A stretch of DNA of 64,000 bases from Massariosphaeria phaeospora. Lineage: Eukaryota; Ascomycota; Dothideomycetes; Pleosporales. Below are positions 1 through 11,017 of this stretch, piece by piece. The stretch's first letter is position 1; every line of letters starts with the position of its first letter. Made by a program: the position numbers and the translations under genes. Under the pieces are notes generated by a model that saw only the letters and a list, made by a program, of their open reading frames with translations, was not told the origin of the DNA and made no database searches. The stretch spans positions 868,001 through 932,000 of the forward strand of contig JAADJZ010000017.1 of assembly GCA_011032825.1 (NCBI GenBank), given 5' to 3'.

Positions 1-447
1 TGCTTGCCTCTTTCTGCTCGTTGTGCCTGTGTCCGTTAGCAACGGTTGTCACTTCGCGAAGGCGAAACTCTAAACACCAACCCGACACCCTATCCAAAGT
101 CTATTCCCCGAATGGATAGACGACGCTCAGACCTATCCAGCAAAATGACAAGGGTGACAAAAGCAACCGAACGCACGTCAGTCAACGGTCCGACTACGGG
201 CGCGAGCTTCAGTTGACGACATCGTACTTTTAAGTTTTGACTCGGGTGCCTCCACCAGCGCTTATGGCAACACGATGCTCCTCGATTAGCTAATTCGAGT
301 ATTAACCCAATCTTTGGCCGGTATACGACAGTATGCAACACTGTCTGTTGTACTACTCGCAGAGGTTGTATCGCACAAGTACCCCCATTAACAGAATCTA
401 GCATCCAGCAATAATCATCGCATCTACATCTCCCACATACACTCGAC
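1..447. other. Intergenic, no gene seen
   Basis: I see no convincing coding exon, RNA gene or repeat here. The short open frames do not resemble any known family. The right edge is the 3' flank of the dioxygenase gene on the minus strand. Confidence 0.6.
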
Positions 448-1525
448 CTAAGCAACAGACTTGACCTCCGCCGACACCGCCGTCTTGACCACCCCATCGC
501 CCCCCTCCTTCAACCTCTGCAACCTCTCCTCCTCCTTCCTCTTCATCTCCATCTGCACCCTCATCCTCTCCGGCACAATCCTCTGCCGCTCCGCCTGAAT
601 CTTCCACCCGGCCAACCTCTCCTTACCCAACGCCCGCAACGTCTTCTTCTCCACCGCACTGTAATCCCCATCCGGCCTGTCGAAACAAAACGGCTCCTTG
701 ATGCTAACGGGCGGGTTCGTAATCACGCGCACCTGCCTTAGCTGGTTGTTGCTCGCCGAGTGCAGCATCAGCGGATGTAGCAAATAGACATCGCCGACCA
801 CGCCCGTCGCCTCGACAAACGCCTCGTCGGGCATCGACGCCGCGAGCGCGTTGAACCACTTCAGGCCCTGCTCCTGCGTGAACAGCGGGTTCTCGCGCCG
901 CGCCGTCATGCGCGGACTCACGCCCTCGGGATGCGCCTGCAGGTGCTTGGCCACGACGTCGATGGCCGGCGGACAGATCATGGTGCCGCCGCCGCCGGCC
1001 GCGATGTCGGTCCACAGCGGGATGATCAGCAGGCCCTGCTCCGGGCTGTCGAGGTAGTGCACGAAGAAGTCGCCGTCGACGTGCCAGCCGTCCAGCGCCT
1101 GCGGCTTGACGACCTTGTGGTGGCCCGCCGGCGTGCCGAGGTTGACGATGAAGCCGTCGCTCCAGTTGGATGCTGCCGGGTCGACGCGCGCGGAGCCGCC
1201 GAGCAGCGAGCAGATGCCGCCCCAGGCTTTGGGCGCGATGTCGGCGACCTGGTGGGTGGTGAACTGGGGCATGTTGGTGCGTTCGGTGTGCCTGAAGGGG
1301 TGGGTTAGACTGGTACAAGGAGGCCGGACGGTTCGATGGGGGGGATGGAGATACTCACCATGTGGACATGTCGTTCGGATCCATACCCAGCCGCGTCCAC
1401 AGCGTAGCCTGGAAGTCCGCAGCCGTCTCCCGCGAGAAGCACCCCGACAGCTTGAGCCAGCCATGCTCGACGAAGGAGTCGATTTGCTCCTGCGAGAGCT
1501 TGTACTGTGCCTCCACGTCTGCCAT
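448..1525 (-). CDS. Phytanoyl-CoA dioxygenase (PhyH) family protein
   Basis: Predicted Fe(II)/2-oxoglutarate-dependent oxygenase of the PhyH family, which hydroxylates small lipids or other organic substrates; the substrate cannot be read from sequence. Two exons, 1525-1359 and 1291-448, are joined across a 67-nt intron (GTGAGT...CTTCAG) and give 336 aa. Visible metal-ligand features are the H-x-D pair at about residues 126-128 (GWHVDGD) and a distal histidine in LLHPLMLHS (about 228-232), followed by an arginine-containing stretch that could bind 2-oxoglutarate. The N-terminal helix (QIDSFVEHGWLKL) is typical of PhyH proteins. The C-terminus is a charged, Lys/Glu-rich tail of about 50 residues. 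The start is chosen because it opens directly on the conserved N-terminal helix. The family is clear; the substrate is unknown. Confidence 0.85.
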
Positions 1526-2777
1526 CGTAGATGATTCTTGCTTTCGTCGTATATCAGACAGCCTAGCGGTATGCCCAGCTACAAACAACTTCAGAATCGG
1601 TAAGCTGGAGACTGAATTCGGTATATCACGGAGAAGAATTCCCAAACCCACCCCCGGACAGCATTTTATTTACAAGTCCCCCCATAAGACTAACTTACCT
1701 ACTGCTGTCGCCACCACTTGCCTTGCTTCAGCCAACCTTTTAGCCACTTTACCCGGTCACACGAGCTAAAACGCCCACCTGCACGTGGGGAGTAGTGGTA
1801 GTGGCAACGCGGGGTTAGGACTTTGGGGAAATGATAGCAACCCCGCGGTGGACATTGACGACGAGGGGTGCGGAAAAGCCGATCGGATGGGTGCGCTAGC
1901 GGGTTACTCCATCCGGGGTTCCGGGCAGACGTCGAAGAGGGCATTGGAGATGTCTTTGCGCTTTTACGCTGAACTCCGCACCTAGATCGGAATCTTCAGA
2001 TTGCTACAAAGGTAACTCGAAACTGCACTCGTGGCCTGGTCGCCCACCACAAGCCTCCGCTCGTATCCGCCAACTACAGTAACTACTCCACAGCGCGGCT
2101 GCTCCTCCACCTCCACCTCCACCGTCGTCGTGACCCTTCCCCCGTATCCGCTAGTATCCCAAATGGCCGCTCCTCCAGCGCCGCAGCCTTCACATCGACG
2201 TCGACGTCGCCGCCGCTCCTGGATGCAGAATCCAGCTCAACTTACCTCTGCACTCCCAACAGCACTCCCTTATCAATCACTAGAAAAGTGTTTACAATAG
2301 TAGGTAATACTTCTCACTCACGACTAAAATTCGCGCAAACCAAACCATTCAACTAGGACAGCCAAAACTGTGACTTGGTATTTGGTATGGTATTAAAGAC
2401 CGTGTTGATTCGGTTTAGCGACGGATTGCTGGTTAAGCAGCATTCCTCATTTTGCATGCAATATATGCAGAGCTTGATACTACACAGCTCAGGCCCACCA
2501 ACGCCGTTCAGACTTGAATCCCGGACCCCCCAGATGTTGAATTATAACACAGAGTATATGCAATGCATGCACCGCCAGCCCTTTCTGTTGAAAAGCGCAC
2601 TTGGTTGCGTAGTCGCCATTTTCTCCCTTCCCCTTTCCCGCAATCAGTTGAGAATTTGAGATATCATATTGATCCAAACGCCAGCTCACTCGGCGCCAGA
2701 AAAAGGAAACGCTCTCAAAGTGTTGAAACGCACGAAGCAAGAAAGCACGACCGAGGAAAAGATGATTAAGAGACAGC
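1526..2777. other. Intergenic, no gene seen
   Basis: This 1.25-kb stretch lies between the 5' end of the PhyH gene and the 3' end of the SHMT gene. It contains short spurious frames and a CT-rich patch near 2100-2220 (CTCCAC-type repeats). I find no supportable gene. Confidence 0.5.
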
Positions 2778-4350
2778 TTAGACGGGCAGCGGGAACGTGC
2801 TGGCCCACGCCGCAATCTCCTTCTTGAGGCTCTTGATCTCGTCGACATCGCCCGACGCGGCCTTGGCCTTGAAGTCCTTGAGCTTGTTAGCCTCCTTGGG
2901 CAGCTCGGCCTGCAGCTTCTTGCACAGCTTGATGCACGTGTCGATGTAGTTTGCGATTTTCTTGAAGTCGTCCTCGCCGAGGCCGCGCGACGTCATGGCG
3001 GGCGCGCCAATGCGGATGCCCATGGGCGTGAGCGCCGACTTGTCCCCCGGGGTGGTGTTCTTGTTGCAGGCGATGTTGACCTGCTCGAGCACGGCTTCGA
3101 CGCGGGCACCGTCGAGGGCCAGCGGCTTGAGGTCGATCAGCACCATGTGGTTGTCGGTGCCGTCGGTCACGAGCTTGTAACCGAGCTCGTGGAAGACGAC
3201 TTCGAGAGTCTTGGCGTTCTTGATGACTTGCTGCTGGTACAGCTTGAAGTCTTCGGTTTGGGCTTGCTTGAGCGCGACGGCGAGCGCGGTGATGGTGTGG
3301 TTGTGAGGCCCGCCTTGATGGCCGGGGAATACGGAGAAGTTGATGGGGCCTTCGAGGTCGTACATGGTCTCCAGGCCGGTCTTCGCGTCGGTCTTGCGGA
3401 CGCCTTTGCGGAAGAAGATCATGGCGCCTCGGGGGCCACGGAGAGACTTGTGAGTGGTGGTGGTGACGAGATCGCAGTACGGGAACGGCGACTTGTTGAC
3501 GCCGGCGGCAATCAGACCGGAAATGTGGGCCATGTCCATCATGAGGTAGCAGCCAACTTTGTCGGCAATCTCACGCATGCGGGCGTAGTCGATCTCGCGG
3601 CAGTACGCCGAGGTACCGGCGACGAGGACCTTGGGGCGGTACATGAGTGCGTTCTGCTCGAGTTGGTCGTAGTCGATCAGGCCGGTCTCGAGGCTGACGC
3701 GGTAGGGGAACGTCTCGAAGTAGGTTGATACTGCTGAGATTCTGCATCTGATTAGTCTCTGATAGCTGCAGAGGGATTGCTTCAATCTTACTTCCTCTGC
3801 GGGGTCTGATATCCGTGGCTCAAATGCCCGCCGTGCGGAAGATCCAAACCCATCAGCCTCTCGTGGGGCCTCATAATGGCCTGGTATGTCTGCAAGTTGG
3901 CCGGGCTACCGCTCAGACATTGCACATTGACACCCCACTTCTCCGGGTTCAGCCCAAACGTCTCGAGAGCGCGCTTCTGGCACAGCAGCTCGACCGCGTC
4001 GATGTGCTCGTTTCCGCCGTAGTACCGGGCGCCGGGGTAGCCCTCGGAGTACTTGTTCGACATGGGCGAGCCGAGGGCATCGAAGACGGCGCGGGACGTG
4101 ACATTTTCCGAGGCAATCAGCAATATGGATTCGCGCTGGCGCTTGATCTCTCGCTCCTGTTCTGTGTTAGCACGAGGCGTTCAAGAAAGAGAGGCAGGAT
4201 TATATACCATGATTTGAGCCACCTCCGAATCCGTATCCACCAGGGACTTCTCCATGAGCTGTCTTGAGTCAATATCATTTTGGCTTCGTTTCTTGTGAGG
4301 GGCGGGGTGCTTACGTCCTGGTGGGACTTGGGCAGGGCGTAGGTAGACAT
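2778..4350 (-). CDS. Serine hydroxymethyltransferase, cytosolic type
   Basis: PLP enzyme that interconverts serine plus tetrahydrofolate and glycine plus 5,10-methylene-THF, feeding one-carbon metabolism. Four exons (4350-4315, 4258-4208, 4156-3792, 3741-2778) sum to 471 aa, the usual size of the fungal cytosolic enzyme. The PLP-lysine signature [14 protein letters not shown] is present (Lys about 249). So are the N-terminal [16 protein letters not shown] block, the [18 protein letters not shown] substrate region and [14 protein letters not shown]. There is no mitochondrial presequence: the protein begins [11 protein letters not shown]. The first two exons are only 36 and 51 nt, so a naive single-ORF call would truncate the gene. 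Fungi usually carry a second, mitochondrial isozyme elsewhere. Confidence 0.96.
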
Positions 4351-5035
4351 GATTGTAGCGGTTGACAGTGTAGTCTGCGGACGAATAGAGAATTGTGAGG
4401 TAGACCAGGACACTGGAAACCGAGGACTGCAGCTTTTGCTATGCGGAGGAGGGGGCTGGAAGATTTGTCGCCATCCAACACCAACTTTTTTGCGAGGGGC
4501 ACGGGCGCTAGGCTCCTTGCGGGTAGCTTAGTATTATTCTCGCCGGTCATCGGACATCCGACTCACACTCCAAGCCTTTACACTGTAAAGTCACCGTCAA
4601 CGACGGCACCACTCTGACATGCCTAATTTGTTTCCGATGCGCACCTAGGTGGTTTTGCCCTCTTACTATCTAGCCGCCCTATTTAGACATCACTTCGTTT
4701 ACTAGATACAGTAGGGTTTGTACCCGTAGAGGTGGGCTACCTACTAAATGCCAAAAACTCATAGGCTGTCAATAGGATCTGCTGATGTGTATTAAATTCT
4801 GCCCGGGGTGACGGCTGTGAGAGTTGAGGAGTCGATGTTGTTTTGCCTCGTCTCACTGATCTGTCCATTCCTCCGCGCCTCCAACCCACGTCCGAACCCC
4901 AAGAAATAGGAATTGGAAAGATTACGCAGGTTTAAGTAAACTTCACTTTATACAAATCAACATCTATCAAAGCTAAGTACAAACAGCACTCAGCTATAAC
5001 TCCAACAGCGAGCTCACACGACCTCGCCCTCCCCC
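4351..5035. other. Intergenic between SHMT and MDR reductase
   Basis: SHMT upstream region and 3' flank of the reductase gene. I see no gene or structured RNA. Confidence 0.5.
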
Positions 5036-6094
5036 CTACTCCGAAACCCGAAAATGCGTCTGCACAACCGCCTCCCCATCCCGATACCGATCCAGCACCT
5101 TATTCACCCTATCCGCATCCAACCCGACCCCCTCCGCCACCTCATACCGCAGCGGCGCAATCCTCCCCTCTCTCACATACGCGCCCAGATTCGCCCACAG
5201 GCCCTTCCCCAGCGCCACGTCATGCGGCATCCCATACACCTCCGTAACCACGTACTCGCCCTCCTTTTTCAACACCTTGGCCGTCGCAGGCGGCGCCGTA
5301 GGAATCAGCCGCGCGACCTTGCCCCTGCGCGTTGACGACAGCGCGTTGATGCCAACGTACAGCGTGTCCGCGCCGTTCACTGCGTCGAAGACGTACACGA
5401 GGTCGGAGCCCACTGCACTCGCGATGCGGGCCTGCACGGCGACGTCGCTGCCGTGGCGGTCGACGACGTGCGTGGCGCCCCAGGCCTTCAGCTCGGCTTC
5501 TTTGCCGCCGAGCACGACGATGTGAGCGATGCCGGCCAGCTTCGCCAGCTGCACGGCCAGTCTGCCGCAGTTGCTGCCGCCGCCGACGACCAGCAGCGTC
5601 GTGTGTGCGTAGTCGAACGTCTTCGCCGCGGCGGTCCACGGCGCTGGAATGCCCAAGCCGAATTTCTCGTCGAACAGGCCGATTGCACTCGCGCTGACGT
5701 TGACAGGCAGAGTGACGACGTCGTGCTCCGTGAGATGCTCTGGGACTTTCTCGGCAAACGCTTCGTCTGTGGTGGCGTACTCGACGAGGCCGTTCTGGAA
5801 ATGGCCTGGCTCCAGCCAGTTCCCGTAGGTGAAGACGCGGTCGCCGACGCTGAACTTTGTGACGGCGGAGCCCGTGGCGGTGACTACGCCGGCGAAGTCG
5901 TTGGCCAGCGGCGTGGGTAGGTCGTCTTTGAAGAAGAAGCCCCAGTCGCGGACTTTCTGGTCGTGGGGATTGAGCGCGGCGACGGTGACGCGGAGGAGGA
6001 GTTGCTTGGGGCCCGGCGTGGGGATGGGCCAGGTGGTGGTTTTGGTGACGGGCTTGTTGAACTCGGCGACGAGGAGGGCGGTTTGCGTGGACAT
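5036..6094 (-). CDS. Zinc-independent MDR (quinone oxidoreductase/enoyl reductase-like) protein
   Basis: Single-exon medium-chain dehydrogenase/reductase of 352 aa starting MSTQTALLVAEFNKP. It has the GroES-like N-terminal half (ALNPHDQKVRDWG, DFAGVVTATGSAVTKFSVGD) and a Rossmann NAD(P)H-binding segment, LLVVGGGSNCGRLAVQLAK. The catalytic zinc cysteine and GHE motif of true alcohol dehydrogenases are absent, which places it with the quinone-oxidoreductase/trans-enoyl-reductase branch common in fungi. The physiological substrate cannot be inferred. An upstream in-frame ATG at 6199 would add a low-complexity His/Thr stretch made by a TG microsatellite, so I start at 6094. There are no secondary-metabolism neighbours. 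Confidence 0.88.
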   Translation of the reverse strand: MSTQTALLVAEFNKPVTKTTTWPIPTPGPKQLLLRVTVAALNPHDQKVRDWGFFFKDDLPTPLANDFAGVVTATGSAVTKFSVGDRVFTYGNWLEPGHFQNGLVEYATTDEAFAEKVPEHLTEHDVVTLPVNVSASAIGLFDEKFGLGIPAPWTAAAKTFDYAHTTLLVVGGGSNCGRLAVQLAKLAGIAHIVVLGGKEAELKAWGATHVVDRHGSDVAVQARIASAVGSDLVYVFDAVNGADTLYVGINALSSTRRGKVARLIPTAPPATAKVLKKEGEYVVTEVYGMPHDVALGKGLWANLGAYVREGRIAPLRYEVAEGVGLDADRVNKVLDRYRDGEAVVQTHFRVSE

Positions 6095-7322
6095 GTTTGG
6101 GTCTGGGGGGAAAGTGAGGTTGTTGTGTGTGTGTGTGTGGATGAGAAGAGCAGTGAAGTCACCACCGCTTTTATATCCTCTCGTACTACTCGTATACATA
6201 GCAGGGGCTCCACCAAATCCATCAGAGATATCACACTATCCCAGACACAGCCCAGTTCAGTTCAGTTCAGTTCAGTTCAGTTCAGATCAACCCCCCGTTC
6301 AGCCCACCAACACGCCTACTGATACAACCATCCCCTCAAAAGTTAAACTCGCCCCCTAAAACGTCGCTTTCCAACCAACGAGTCAATTACACGCCCTATC
6401 CACACCTCTGCGCTTCCTTCACATCCCTCCGTCAATCATATCGAACATGAGGACGCCTCAAGTCTGTATGGAGATGGATGTAAATGCCAATCCATACCCC
6501 CCGCCTGGACAAAATCACGGACGAGCCGAGCCGAGTTGAGCGGAGCTGAGTTCGGTGCGCGAGGCTCGTTCGGCACGAGTATCACAGCGAGGCGCGAGAG
6601 AGCGAGAGCGCGAGGGCAAGACCAAGTAGTTATAGAAGATGGATGTTGTATGCATGCATTCGGCGCGAACATCAGCGCGAGGCGCGAAGCACGTGGTTCG
6701 GTTCGGGTCAGCGCAGACGCCGACCAACCATAACTTACCATCAGCATCTTCGGAGACTTTTCCATCAACAACCACGACGACATACACTCATTGCGAACAG
6801 ACAGACGAGACAGACAGACAGGCAAAACAAAATTCAATTCGAGTTAGTTTTCGAGTTGCTACTTTTATTTGCACAGAATGCTTTCACGATTTCACAATAC
6901 AGAGCAAGTATCGTCAGATCAGATTAACTTCGTGGTTCATTTTGCTACATAGTTACACTTCAGTCTTCGTTTTGGACTGATTCCTTCGCATCCCCATCCC
7001 TATCCCTTTCCCTCTGTCTGTCTTTCATCAATAATGCATGCATGCCTCCGTTGTCGTCTTCGATACAAAAAGATTTCCCACCAGGTCATTAACGCCGAAT
7101 ATGCATGCAAGCCCGCGGAACCAACAGTGTGTCGCAAAAAAAATGGGTATGGTGCTCAGCTCGGCTCGCCCAATAATCGGGTCGAAAGCAAGAAGGTTGG
7201 GGGTTGGAAAAAAAAAGCCAAGAACGCTGGGCGCTAGAATATCGACAATGCTGTTCTCTTTTTGTTGACGCGCTGGTTTCGTTACATACTCTTCATAACA
7301 GCTTCTCTTCGCTCGGGCCGTG
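6095..7322. repeat. Intergenic with simple repeats
   Basis: Contains a short (TG)n run at about 6122-6140, a perfect TTCAG pentanucleotide array at about 6253-6285 and a (CAGA)-type patch near 6798-6825. The remaining frames look non-coding. Confidence 0.6.
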
Positions 7323-8236
7323 TTAATCGTTGTCTGTCAGGCGGTCGAGAACAATGATGCTGAGGATCATGACGAGCAGCCCAATAGTTACTATTATGAG
7401 GAGCACGAATCCGAACCAGCCGAGCACCATGGCGCTGGTTCCGACGCCGGACTTGACGCTTCCGTTGCCCATGTCTTGGGCGATTGTCGCTGCGGCTACC
7501 GAGGCTGTGTGTTGCCATAGCACGGAGACGAGCACGAAGATGGACGAGATGAAGATGAGGGCGAGCGCGACCTGCGAGACTGGTCTTGACGGGAAAGGCT
7601 TGACGTCGACGTCCGAACCGGTCCGCTCGTCTCGCTCCTCGTGCCAGCCTGGGAATGTCGCGAGCAGGACGAAGGTGAGGAACGCCAGGATGATGGCCAC
7701 GATCAGCAGGTATGGGAAGACAACGGCATCCTTGAACGTGGAAGCCACCCAGACGAGATTCAGCGGGTCCTGGTCTTGCGATACGCCTTGGACGAGCGCG
7801 GTCGCGTTGTTGGAGCAGATGTAGTCGCCGCCGTCCTTGTTGATGCAGATGCCGAAGTAGCCGACGCGCACAGCGAGCTGCGCATTGCCGACGATGTTCG
7901 CGATGGCGGCGGTCACAGCGGGATCGACTTGCTCGGTCGAGTATGTGGGAGTGTACTTTTCGTACCAGAGGGAGATGAGGAAGATGCCGGGGATGAGGGG
8001 GGAGGTGGACGAGCAGCCTGCTAGTAGTAACGCTGTAGGGAGTTAGTCATGGTTTCCGTCCGAACGCTGCATTGCGACTTACATAGTAGTATTATAGCAA
8101 TAGCTATTAGTATCATCAACACATGGTGGTAGCCCAGAAATGGTATTAACCCTGGTGGCAGTCAGCTTCCATTCCTTCGCGAGACAGTGTTTTAGCACTC
8201 ACGTTGCATGCTAACGGCGAATCTTAAGCCGGCCAT
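7323..8236 (-). CDS. Fig1-domain integral membrane protein
   Basis: Predicted member of the Fig1 family, plasma-membrane proteins linked in yeasts and filamentous fungi to low-affinity Ca2+ influx and membrane fusion during mating. Three exons (8236-8203, 8151-8083, 8032-7323) give 270 aa. The protein starts with a hydrophobic segment (HHVLMILIAIAIILLSLLLA), followed by the small conserved block GCSSTSPLIPGIFLISLWYE and the Fig1 signature GYFGICINKDGGDYIC. Three further hydrophobic helices lie toward the C-terminus (FPYLLIVAIILAFLTFVLLA, VALALIFISSIFVLVSVL and the WFGFVLLIIV region). The layout of four TM helices with a large first extracellular loop fits the family. Both introns have GT-AG borders and preserve frame. 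Confident on family; the physiological role is inferred from homologues. Confidence 0.85.
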
Positions 8237-10116
8237 CGTGCCTGTGTGTCTCCGTCACTGGAATGTCGGTCGCTTCTCCTGCGGCTCCCGAAGGGCCGGG
8301 AGGCAGATGTGAGACGGAATGCAGGCAAGAGGCTGCGAGCGGAATGCGCGTGGTGAAAGAATGTAGGAGCGAGCGTGCGACTGGCTTTGTCCTAGAGAAT
8401 GCGGAGCGGTTGGCGGTGTCGAGAAATGCGGTACGGCGGGTGCTTCCGGTGGGTTCTCAACTGCGACCAACAACTGTCAGATAGTGTCCCCGTGTAGTGT
8501 GGAGGGAGATGGAATGGAGAGAGGAGGAGTGTAGCTTAGCATGTGTCTTCCTGCAGCCCAAATCACTTTTGCTGTTGCGGAAAATGGTGAGGTTGGAGGT
8601 TGGCCGATGTGGCTGGGGAGGCTGGAAATGTGCAAACAACAACGCGGCTGCCCGGGGCAACCAGGGGACCGGTGCGTCATCCCGCCCAGCCTCCGCGAAT
8701 GCACCACTCACAGCGCACATGGCGTGCATCGGGAAATTCGTGGATGCGTCGGCTGCTGCAGGGCCGGAGCGTGTCTGGCCTTGGGGATGCGCGCTCCAGC
8801 CTCTTCGTTTTTGCATGCGACGTGGCGCCAACAGTTGCGTGCTTGACTCCTCGGTCGCTGCTTGGCTCCTCGGTCGCTGTACGTGGGCCGCTATGTCGCG
8901 CAACTCTCTGTTGGCCGGCTCAGCGCGATCATCTACTCTGACAGCGATAACGATTGTTGAGTCCACTCGCCGATCTGGGCTAAATCAATTCGCAGTCCAA
9001 AAGCAACGGCATGACAGGTTTGACATCCTTCACGACGCATGTTGACGAACACGCTCACGCTGCACCGTATTTTACTCGCAAGGTTGCTGGAAGACCCCAT
9101 TCCGCCCTGCAGCTGATCTTCCACACTGACCTCTGCATTGCCTCTTTCGCTTGCCTCTTATCTCGACCAGGTAGCGACTGTTGGGTGTCGAATGCTTTGA
9201 CAGCATCCAGCCTCTCTTTGACAGGCCAGGACATCGGAACCGGAGGCGGGAACAGAGACGTAAACGTCGTGGCCAGCGATGAGAGCCAGAAGCAGCGCGC
9301 ATCGCTCGTTCGGTGTCCTAGGCCGAGTCTAGACTTCCTATCGATGTTCGTGTAGATGTCTTTCAAACGAGGGCATCGTACGCTTATTGAGCCAGCTCTA
9401 TTCTCAGCAAACTCCCCACGTCACATACTGGATAGCGCTAGAAAGATAGCAGCCTGCGTCTCAACGCATCTGCGCAGCAGCTCAACAGACCCAGCCCAGC
9501 AAATCCGAAGCGCCGTCGTTAGGACATTCGCACTAGCAAGTTGCAGCTCTCAAACACCCAGCTCCAGATTCCGATGACGCAGACGTGGTGATCGGGTAAA
9601 TAGCTCAGCGACTCTTGATAGCAAGGCACGTCGACCCAGTTAGCAGTCGGCCTGCAGGAAAGCCCGCGGCAGTTGGGCCGCACCGGAATGGGCTGCAAGC
9701 TCGCTTCCGCCGCCCTCCGTTCACATGGCAAAGAGCTTTGAAGGTGGAGGGGCCCTATGATGTCATTCTGTGGCGGCGCACCGCCTCTTTCACCCCTCCA
9801 AAACGAGGGGCACCGACAAAGAGCCAATCGCAAGAGCTCAAAGGGATACCGTAGCTCTGGACGATGACGTCGCGCTGCGACTGCCTGCAGTCACCCGATG
9901 ACCGTTGCGGCACCGCTTCCATGTTTGCGGACGACGAATGCGGACTGTGCCAGACGCAGCTCCCTTCATAGTGAATGACGTACTATGCCCCCAAGCGATA
10001 TATAACCACCTCTACCTCTCGCTCTAGGACCTTCATCCAGCCAACCTTCACGAGCATTCCATCAACCACATCAACCACAAACAAGCCCACCACCCTCTCA
10101 GCAACCTCCAATCAAC
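8237..10116. other. Long intergenic region
   Basis: About 1.9 kb between the Fig1-like gene and the small stress protein. Long open frames exist on both strands, but none resembles a protein and none has a consistent splice structure. The right end is the promoter described separately. Confidence 0.5.
9748..10005 (+). promoter_or_regulatory. STRE-like elements and TATA box upstream of HSP9/12 gene
   Basis: Three stress-response-element pentamers are visible: AGGGG at 9748-9752, CCCCT at 9793-9797 and AGGGG at 9806-9810. A TATATAA box lies at 9999-10005, about 110 bp before the ATG. In yeasts, Msn2/4-type factors bind AGGGG in promoters of HSP12-type genes. Use of these sites here is inferred, since the pentamer is short and also occurs by chance. 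Confidence 0.45.
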
Positions 10117-10441
10117 ATGTCTGACCTCGGCCGCAAAGACTTCTCCACCAAGGTTGGTGAGAAGATGCAGCCCAACTCCACCAAGTCCACCGCGGACAAG
10201 CTCAAGGAGACCTTCACCGACGCCTCCGACAAGACCGCCCGGTACGTCTCCCGTTCTCTTCTACTCTTTACACCAGACTGACAACCACCGCAGCGGCGTC
10301 CAGCCCGACCACTCCAAGTCCGACACGCAGTCCATTTCCGACAAGTTCGGCCGCAGCAAGGACACCCACGCGCACGGCAGCTCCGAAGCCTCCATCCTCG
10401 ACAAGACCAAGGGCGCCCTCGGTCTCGGCGATAAGCACTAG
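10117..10441 (+). CDS. HSP9/HSP12-family small stress protein
   Basis: Two exons (10117-10241, 10294-10441) separated by a 52-nt GTACGT...CAG intron encode 90 aa. The protein begins MSDLGRKDFSTKVGEKMQPN and is rich in Lys, Ser, Asp and Gly with no Cys. It has the repeated amphipathic pattern of the HSP9/HSP12 family: intrinsically disordered, membrane-associating stress proteins strongly induced at stationary phase and by osmotic or heat stress. The C-terminal SILDKTKGALGLGDKH matches the usual family ending. A strong TATA box and STRE-like pentamers upstream support inducible expression. Confidence 0.9.
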
Positions 10442-11017
10442 GTGCTTCGAGTCGATACTACCCGCAACTCTACGCGCACATTGGTGAAGGGTTGGGGATG
10501 CAGCAATGACAGATGTGGGACTGGTGATTCACCTATCCGTATGATACCAAGGCTTTATCGCCACTCTTGGAGACTACTCTAATTCAACTGTTAAACATAT
10601 TCATCTTTGCTGTCGTGATGTGTTGTGTCTTGACTCAGTTCACATGCAGTGTCTTTGAATGAAGGGTAACCAACGTAATTCCTTGAAAATTGCAAGATAA
10701 TTTATCGCATAGAGTAAACACTTCACGATCTGGTCCGATTAAGTAACAGAGCTCATCCAACACCCGACTACACCTCTTCCAAGGTTCCTGTCCAGGGCTG
10801 TATGGAGAGGGGTCCAGCTGGTCATAGCTTCCATCTGATATATATCGCCGATGCTAACCGAGCGTCCTTGTCAAGCTTCACGGCAACGGCAACGGGCACA
10901 CGAGCAACCGCACACCATCTATCAGCTCTATGATCCTCCGCGCATCTACAGAGTAATTCTCACATCAATTGCCTCTCACCTACCTACCCATCCGAACCGC
11001 AACCCCCCGCTCCCGCT
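10442..11017. other. Intergenic, no gene seen
   Basis: 3' flank of the HSP9/12-type gene and upstream region of the hydratase gene. No further feature is evident. Confidence 0.5.

Noticed and set aside
8457..8966. Long minus-strand frame between the Fig1-like and HSP9/12 genes
   Set aside because: Composition is biased and no start, splice or domain signals agree.
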